DNA from: Arthrobacter_H sp030452125
GTDB taxonomy: Bacteria; Actinomycetota; Actinomycetes; Actinomycetales; Micrococcaceae
DNA length: 64,000 nucleotides
NCBI GenBank assembly: GCA_052379645.1
Contig: JBQSYU010000009.1
Direction: 5' to 3' (one strand)
Under the pieces are notes generated by a model, which did not search any database, was not told the DNA's origin, and saw only the letters and a list, made by a program, of their open reading frames with translations. A program made the position numbers and the translations under genes. Each line of letters opens with the position of its first letter. The stretch's first letter is position 1. Shown here in pieces: positions 58,887 through 64,000 of this stretch.

Positions 58887-60227
58887 ATGGACCGCCAGCA
58901 GGAATTGGTGCTCAGGACCATTGAGGAGCGCGACGTGCGCTTCGTACGCATGTGGTTCACCGACGTGGTCGGATCGCTGAAGTCGGTGGCGTTGGCCCCG
59001 GCCGAGGTGGAGGGCGCGTTCGAGGAGGGACTGGGGTTCGACGGTTCTTCCATCGAGGGCCTGTCGCGGATCTACGAATCAGACATGCTCGCCCAGCCGG
59101 ATCCCTCGACGTTCCAGATCCTGCCCTGGCGCGGGGAGATCGAACCGACCTCACGCATGTTTTGCGACATCCTGACCCCGGAAGGTGAACCATCCCCGGC
59201 GGATCCCCGGCATGTGCTCAAACGCCAGTTGGCGGCCGCGGCGGACCAGGGGTTCACCTGCTACACCCACCCCGAGGTGGAGTTCTACCTGCTGAAGTCC
59301 GATGACCTGGGCGACAACGGTGAACCGATCCCCGTGGACTACGGCGGCTACTTCGATCACGTGACCGGTGGCGTCGGGCAGGATTTCCGTCGTCGTGCGG
59401 TGACCATGCTCGAGGCGGTGGGCATCTCCGTGGAGTTCAGCCACCACGAGACCGGTCCCGGCCAGAACGAGATCGATCTGCGCTATGCCGATGCGTTGCA
59501 GACCGCCGATAACATCATGACGTTCCGGACCGTCATCAAGGAGGTGGCGCTGCAGCAGGGGATCTACGCGACGTTCATGCCCAAACCCTTCTCCCGCCAC
59601 CCCGGTTCCGGGATGCACACCCACTTTTCGCTGTTCGAAGGTGATTCGAACGCGTTCTTCGAAGCAGGGCAGGAATACCAGCTCTCGCAGACGGCCCGGC
59701 AGTTCATCGCCGGGATCCTTCACCATGCCCCCGAGTTCACCGCCATCACCAACCAGTTCGTGAACTCCTATAAGCGCCTCTGGGGCGGCGGAGAGGCACC
59801 GAGCCACCTGTCCTGGGGCCATAACAACCGCTCGGCCCTGGTCCGGGTGCCGTTGTACAAGCCGAATAAGGGCCAGTCGGCGCGGGTGGAATACCGGGGC
59901 ATCGACTCCGCCGCCAACCCGTATCTGGCCTATGCCGTCATCCTCGGCGCCGGGCTGAAGGGCATCGAAGAGGGCTACGAACTCGCTCCTGCGACCGACG
60001 ACGACGTCTGGGGCCTCAGCGCCGCCGAACGCCGGGCGATGGGCCATGCCCCGCTGCCGGGATCGTTGCACGATGCCATCCGCAGCATGGAGGACTCCGA
60101 ACTGGTCGCGGGCATCCTGGGTGAGCAGGTCTTCGACTCGTTCCTGCGCAATAAGCAGGATGAATGGAACGAGTACCGCCAATACGTCAGCCCCTTCGAG
60201 ACCTCCCGCTACCTCGGCATCCTCTAG
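58887..60227 (+). CDS. glnA: Glutamine synthetase, GlnA2-like, lacking the adenylylation tyrosine
   Basis: A 446-residue type I glutamine synthetase with all active-site signatures: GFDGSSIEG, PEVEFYLL, GPGQNEIDLRYADALQTADN, HPGSGMHTHFSL, NSYKRLWGG and ARVEYRGIDS. Length equals mycobacterial GlnA2. At the site where adenylylated enzymes have Tyr (x-LY-x-LPP), it has DDDVWGLSAAE with Trp375, so this enzyme is probably not switched off by GlnE. GAGGAG precedes the ATG. A TAGTGT box at 58817-58822 may be its -10 box. It lies 9 bp before glnE in the same direction. Confidence 0.94.
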   Translation: MDRQQELVLRTIEERDVRFVRMWFTDVVGSLKSVALAPAEVEGAFEEGLGFDGSSIEGLSRIYESDMLAQPDPSTFQILPWRGEIEPTSRMFCDILTPEGEPSPADPRHVLKRQLAAAADQGFTCYTHPEVEFYLLKSDDLGDNGEPIPVDYGGYFDHVTGGVGQDFRRRAVTMLEAVGISVEFSHHETGPGQNEIDLRYADALQTADNIMTFRTVIKEVALQQGIYATFMPKPFSRHPGSGMHTHFSLFEGDSNAFFEAGQEYQLSQTARQFIAGILHHAPEFTAITNQFVNSYKRLWGGGEAPSHLSWGHNNRSALVRVPLYKPNKGQSARVEYRGIDSAANPYLAYAVILGAGLKGIEEGYELAPATDDDVWGLSAAERRAMGHAPLPGSLHDAIRSMEDSELVAGILGEQVFDSFLRNKQDEWNEYRQYVSPFETSRYLGIL

Positions 60228-60236
60228 GCGGATTCC

Positions 60237-63200
60237 GTGAGCCTGACGCGACAGCTGATTTCCGCCGGGTTCGAAGACGTCGAGCGGGCCAAGCGGTTCC
60301 TCGGGGACGAGATCCTCGCGGGAGCCGATGAAGCCGCGCTCTTGGCCGGTCTGCGGGCGGCCGCGGATCCGGACCAGGCCCTGTTGCTGGTCCTGCGTCT
60401 GGCCGAGCGGGCCCCGGGGATCCTGGACCGGCTCCACGACGTCGACGCCGCGATCCCGGTATTGCGCCTGTTGGGGGCGTCGGAGGCCCTCGGGGATTTC
60501 CTGGTCAGGCATCCGGAACAACTCCGAATCTTCGCCCAAGAGGAGGGGCCCGGCGACGAGGCCCCCGACCCCGGGGCCTTCGCCGGGGCATCCGACGATG
60601 ACACCCGCCCGGAGGCCCCCGGGCTGGATCCCTCCAGCGGGCCGGACGTCTCCGACGGGGACGAGGAATCCGGCACCCCCACGGAGAACTCCGATACCGC
60701 CGTCGTTGCCGGGGCGCCCGAGGGGTGGCGTCAGGTGCCGTACCGCACGTTGCGCCAGCGCATGCTGCGCGCGGTGGGAGCCGATCCCGACGACGAGCTG
60801 CCGGTGGCCACCCACGAGGGCAAGGACGGCTATGCCCTCCTGCGCGTGGCCTATCGGGCGGGACTGGCCCAACTGGCGTTGCGTGATGTCGGGGCCGAAG
60901 ACCCTTCGGCCGTCATGCCGGCCGTGGCCGCCGAACTCGCCGACCTGGCAGGGGCCGCCGTCGACGGGGCCCTGGCCATCGCCCGGCTCGAAGCCGCCGA
61001 ACGGTTCGCCGCCGACGCGGTGGCCGCCGTGCATCTGGCCGTCATCGGGATGGGCAAATGCGGGGCCTGGGAGCTGAACTACATTTCCGATGTGGACGTC
61101 ATCTACGTCCACGAGGCGGAGGACCTGGACGACGACCGTGCGGCCGAGATCGCCGCGACCCTGGCCATCGGGATCTCCCGGGCCATCAACTCCCCGGGCC
61201 CCGAGCCGTCGCTCTGGGAGGTCGATGCGAATCTACGGCCCGAAGGCAAGGACGGTGCCCTGTCCAGGACGTTGTCCTCGCATGTGGCCTACTACGACCG
61301 GTGGGCCAAGAGCTGGGAGTTCCAGGCCCTGTTGAAGGCGCGGTGCATCGCCGGAGACATCGAACTGGGGCGTCGCTACGAGGAAGCCGTCGCACCGATG
61401 ATCTGGAACTGCTCGGAACGCGACGGATTCGTGGAATCGGTCCAGGGGATGCGCAAACGCGTGTTGGAGAACATCTCCCCCGATGAACGTTCCCGTCAGC
61501 TCAAGTTGGGCCCGGGGGGATTGCGCGATGTCGAATTCACCGTCCAGCTCCTGCAACTGGTGCACGGCCGGGTCGACGAGACCCTCCGGGTGAGGGATAC
61601 GACGTCGGCCATCACCGCCTTGAGCGTGGGCGGGTACATCGGGCGCGCCGATGCGGCCGACTTCGACCAGGCCTACCGCTATCTGAGGGTGCTGGAGCAC
61701 CGGCTCCAGTTGGTCAACATGCGTCGGACCCACCTCATGCCGGTCAAGGAGGAGGCACTGCGTGTCCTGTTCCGGGCCTCCGGGGGGAAAGCGGTCAGCG
61801 GTCGCAAACCCGCCGACGAACTGACCCGCCAATGGCAGAACACGAAGCGCTCGGTCCGGCGTCTGCACGAGTCGATCTTCTACCGGCCGCTGTTGGCCTC
61901 GGCGTCGAACCTGTCCACCGACGAGGTCAGGCTTTCGCCCACGGCCGCCCAGGCCCGGTTGGCTGCATTGGGGTATCTCGACCCGAAGGGGGCCATGCGC
62001 CATATCGAGGCGCTCACCACCGGGGTGCGTCGTCGTGCCGCCTTGCAGCGCCAGCTGCTGCCGGTCCTGCTCGAATGGTTGGCCGAGGGGGTGGACCCCG
62101 ACGCGGGCCTGCTGGGCTTCCGTCGCTTGAGTGAGGCGTTGGGGGAGTCGCACTGGTACCTGGGCATGCTGCGCGATTCGAAGGCGGCCGCCGAACGGCT
62201 CTGCCATGTCTTGTCGGGTTCGCGTTTCATCACCGACCTGCTGGAGGTGTCCCCCGAATCGGCATCCTGGCTGGGGGACGACCGGGAATTGCGGCCACTG
62301 AGCTTCGACCAGTTGTGGCAGGAGAACAAATCCAAGCTCAAACGGCATGGCAACCCGGAATCGGCCATGCGCCTGGTGCGTCTGAACCGTCGGCGTGAGC
62401 TGTTGCGGATCGCCTTGGCCGATTCGGCGAACCTGCTGAGCATCGACGAGATCGGTTGGGCCCTGTCCGATGTGGACCGGGCAGCGGTCCTGGCCGCTTT
62501 GCGGGTGGCCGAAAGCCATGAGTTCGAGACCACCCGGCGGATGACCGACCTGCTGGTGGTGGCCATGGGCCGTCAGGGCGGCCGGGAGATCGGTTACGGG
62601 TCCGACGCCGATGTCATCTATGTCCACCGGCCGTTGGAGGGGGCAGATCCGCAGGAGGCGCAGCAGCAGGCACTGCGGGTCTTCGCCCATGTGGGAAAAC
62701 TGCTCACCCAACCGCTGAAACCTGCGGTGCTCGCCGAACCCAAGCTGGTGGTCGACGCGGGTCTGCGCCCGGAGGGGAAGAACGGTCCACTGGCCCGGTC
62801 GCTGGAGTCCTTCCGCGGCTACTACGACCGCTGGGCCCTGGTATGGGAGCGTCAGGCGCTCCTGCGGGCCCGGCCGATGGCTGGTTCCGACAGCCTGGCC
62901 GCGGAATTCATGACCCTGGTCGACGGCGTCCGGTACGGCCGGGGCGCCACCCCGGACGAGGTGCGTGAGATTCGCAGGGTCAAGGCCCGGGTGGAAGCCG
63001 AACGGCTGCCGCGTGGCGCGGATTCGACCCGACACGTGAAGTTGGGACGTGGCGGCCTGAGCGACGTCGAGTGGCTCGTTCAACTCCTCCAGCTCGAACA
63101 TGCCAAGGATCATCCCGAACTACGGACCACCTCCACCCGTGAGGCACTGGCCGCGTTGGCCGAGCTGGAGTTGTTGCCCCCGGGCGACGTCGAACTGCTG

Positions 63201-63434
63201 GATCGGGCGTGGTTGCTGGCCACCCAGATTCGGGGGGCCTCGGTGGCCTGTACCGGTCGTGCCTCGGATGTCCTCCCCCGGTCATGGCGGGACATGGAAG
63301 CCGTCGCTCGGTGGTGCGGTTATCCCGCGGGGAATGCCTCGGAACTGGAAAACGACTACCGGCGGGTCACGCGCAGGGCCCGCAGCGTCTTCGAACGCCA
63401 CTTCTACGGTTTCGAGGAAAACGGCCACGACTGA
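60237..63434 (+). CDS. glnE: Bifunctional glutamine synthetase adenylyltransferase/adenylyl-removing enzyme
   Basis: A 1065-residue GlnE with two nucleotidyltransferase domains: the adenylyl-removing half with GMGKCGAWELNYISDVDVIYV at about 270-290 and the adenylyltransferase half with AMGRQGGREIGYGSDADVIYV at about 776-796. Each is followed by a helical GlnE domain (RKRVLENISPDERSRQLKLG; RGGLSDVEWLVQLLQL). An acidic, Pro/Ser-rich insertion of about 50 residues (roughly 104-155) interrupts the N-terminal region. GTG 60237 lies 9 bp after glnA. A different glutamine synthetase with the target Tyr should exist elsewhere. Confidence 0.95.
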   Translation: MSLTRQLISAGFEDVERAKRFLGDEILAGADEAALLAGLRAAADPDQALLLVLRLAERAPGILDRLHDVDAAIPVLRLLGASEALGDFLVRHPEQLRIFAQEEGPGDEAPDPGAFAGASDDDTRPEAPGLDPSSGPDVSDGDEESGTPTENSDTAVVAGAPEGWRQVPYRTLRQRMLRAVGADPDDELPVATHEGKDGYALLRVAYRAGLAQLALRDVGAEDPSAVMPAVAAELADLAGAAVDGALAIARLEAAERFAADAVAAVHLAVIGMGKCGAWELNYISDVDVIYVHEAEDLDDDRAAEIAATLAIGISRAINSPGPEPSLWEVDANLRPEGKDGALSRTLSSHVAYYDRWAKSWEFQALLKARCIAGDIELGRRYEEAVAPMIWNCSERDGFVESVQGMRKRVLENISPDERSRQLKLGPGGLRDVEFTVQLLQLVHGRVDETLRVRDTTSAITALSVGGYIGRADAADFDQAYRYLRVLEHRLQLVNMRRTHLMPVKEEALRVLFRASGGKAVSGRKPADELTRQWQNTKRSVRRLHESIFYRPLLASASNLSTDEVRLSPTAAQARLAALGYLDPKGAMRHIEALTTGVRRRAALQRQLLPVLLEWLAEGVDPDAGLLGFRRLSEALGESHWYLGMLRDSKAAAERLCHVLSGSRFITDLLEVSPESASWLGDDRELRPLSFDQLWQENKSKLKRHGNPESAMRLVRLNRRRELLRIALADSANLLSIDEIGWALSDVDRAAVLAALRVAESHEFETTRRMTDLLVVAMGRQGGREIGYGSDADVIYVHRPLEGADPQEAQQQALRVFAHVGKLLTQPLKPAVLAEPKLVVDAGLRPEGKNGPLARSLESFRGYYDRWALVWERQALLRARPMAGSDSLAAEFMTLVDGVRYGRGATPDEVREIRRVKARVEAERLPRGADSTRHVKLGRGGLSDVEWLVQLLQLEHAKDHPELRTTSTREALAALAELELLPPGDVELLDRAWLLATQIRGASVACTGRASDVLPRSWRDMEAVARWCGYPAGNASELENDYRRVTRRARSVFERHFYGFEENGHD

Positions 63435-63535
63435 CGTGGCCCCCCCGTCACGCGGGGTGACAATGGAAGGTAGGGGACCATGGTGGAGGCACCAATGCCG
63501 CCGGGTCCGGCTCCGGAACAACGAAAGTGGGAATC

Positions 63536-63865
63536 ATGCATGTGAGCAAGGCCGATCTCGACGAACTCGTCGCGCTGCACCTGGAGAAGGCAAAGACCGC
63601 CCCGCATGGTCGCAGCGCCACGGCGGTGTTGAAAGACGGGAAGCTACGCCAGACATTGCTGGCGCTGGATGCCGGTTCCGAAATGGCTGACCACAGCAAG
63701 CCCGAATCGGCCACCCTGCTGGTCCTGCAGGGGACGGTCACGGTTCGTTGGGCCGAGGGCGAGCAGATCATCAACCACGGTGGGCTGTATGTGATCCCCG
63801 ACGTCGTCCACAACGTCCTGGCTTCGGAGCCGTCAGCTTTCCTGCTGACCACGATCGCCGGCTAG
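63536..63865 (+). CDS. Small cupin-domain protein
   Basis: A 109-residue single-cupin protein: GKLRQTLLALDAGSEMADHSKPESATLLVLQGTVTVRW then IPDVVHNVLA. It keeps His in DHSKPE and H in VVHNV, two of the usual metal ligands. Such small cupins follow glnE or stand alone in actinobacteria; substrate unknown. Start 63536 (MHVSKADLDE) is closest to the domain. There is a 101-bp gap after glnE. Confidence 0.85.
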   Translation: MHVSKADLDELVALHLEKAKTAPHGRSATAVLKDGKLRQTLLALDAGSEMADHSKPESATLLVLQGTVTVRWAEGEQIINHGGLYVIPDVVHNVLASEPSAFLLTTIAG

Positions 63866-63955
63866 CACGAGTCCGGCTCCTCGCCCCGGGCCGACGCGTG
63901 CCTCGGGTTATGGAGGGTCGGCTGTGGGGTAGGCCGCCGCTTCGGCTTCGGTTCA

Positions 63956-63995
63956 GTGGGCGCGGCGCGGTGTTTTCCCCGCGCCGACGGCCCAC
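63956..63995. other. Long GC-rich hairpin near window end
   Basis: GTGGGC (63956-63961) with GCCCAC (63990-63995) encloses GGCGCGG (63964-63970) with CCGCGCC (63979-63985). It lies 91 bp after the cupin gene. No T-tract follows rightward; it may end a gene beyond the window or the cupin transcript. Confidence 0.35.
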
Positions 63996-64000
63996 CGTTG

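Noticed and set aside
63771..63995. Leftward 74-codon open frame at the window end
   Set aside because: Arg-rich translation, overlaps the cupin gene and a hairpin, no ribosome-binding site.
1..64000. tRNA, rRNA, insertion sequences, prophage or attachment sites
   Set aside because: No cloverleaf, transposase, integrase or flanking-repeat signature was recognised; gene order is that of a conserved core chromosome.

Overview
This is chromosomal housekeeping DNA from a high-GC Gram-positive bacterium (Actinomycetota). The evidence is the strong G/C preference at third codon positions, frequent GTG/TTG starts, actinobacterial marker genes (mtrAB-lpqB, Rv3235-type and Rv2175c-type proteins, DUF3040, wag31/divIVA, polyphosphate glucokinase, 180-kDa-class NAD-glutamate dehydrogenase) and a gene order typical of the class. 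The MurE residue-selection motif is DDPHNEE rather than the DNPR of meso-DAP enzymes, and the order ppgK-map-SPOR-panB-glnA-glnE follows dnaE-hisD-nrdR; both suggest a Micrococcales-like lineage, but I cannot name a genus. I see no IS elements, prophage, CRISPR array, tRNA or rRNA. The window is almost fully coding; the only gap above 300 bp is 28346-28825, upstream of mraZ.

Region 1 (1-16592). A leftward operon of DUF4350 (cut by the window edge), DUF4129 and a polytopic membrane protein diverges from mtrA-mtrB-lpqB-comF, the envelope/cell-cycle two-component operon. Next come hpf (ribosome hibernation) with a hairpin in its leader, a YcaQ/AlkX-type DNA glycosylase homologue and secA. Converging on secA are a Rv3235-family protein and a membrane LysM protein. 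A conserved hypothetical that looks like two Sm-like barrels follows, then an orphan CpaB-like/CpaE-like pair.

Region 2 (16689-28440). NAD-glutamate dehydrogenase (1607 aa), a PdtaS-like histidine kinase, a secreted five-LysM lytic transglycosylase behind TGTGA repeats, a Rv2175c-type DNA-binding protein, a polyprenyl diphosphate synthase, DNA polymerase IV and a DUF3040 membrane protein with a clear intrinsic terminator.

Region 3 (28729-49141) is the division and cell wall (dcw) cluster: mraZ-rsmH-ftsL-ftsI-murE-murF-mraY-murD-ftsW-murG-murC-ftsQ-ftsZ-pgeF-yggS-sepF-yggT-divIVA-lspA. It is tightly packed with many ATGA/GTGA stop-start overlaps. It builds lipid II in the cytoplasm, flips and polymerises it at the septum, and assembles the Z ring. 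The mraZ promoter carries 10-bp-phased GTGGGG-type repeats, and ftsZ has its own promoter region with a perfect 21-bp palindrome.

Region 4 (49138-64000) holds an RluD-like pseudouridine synthase, dnaE, hisD, nrdR, then ppgK and map (leftward), a SPOR-like peptide gene, panB (leftward), a GlnA2-like glutamine synthetase lacking the adenylylation tyrosine, glnE and a small cupin. Several start codons here and elsewhere lie 6-7 nt after a TANNNT box without a Shine-Dalgarno sequence, suggesting leaderless transcription. No obviously new system is visible; the most interesting signals are regulatory (the mraZ and ftsZ regions, TGTGA repeats, phased TTTGRTG repeats, the hpf hairpin) plus the double Sm-like hypothetical protein.
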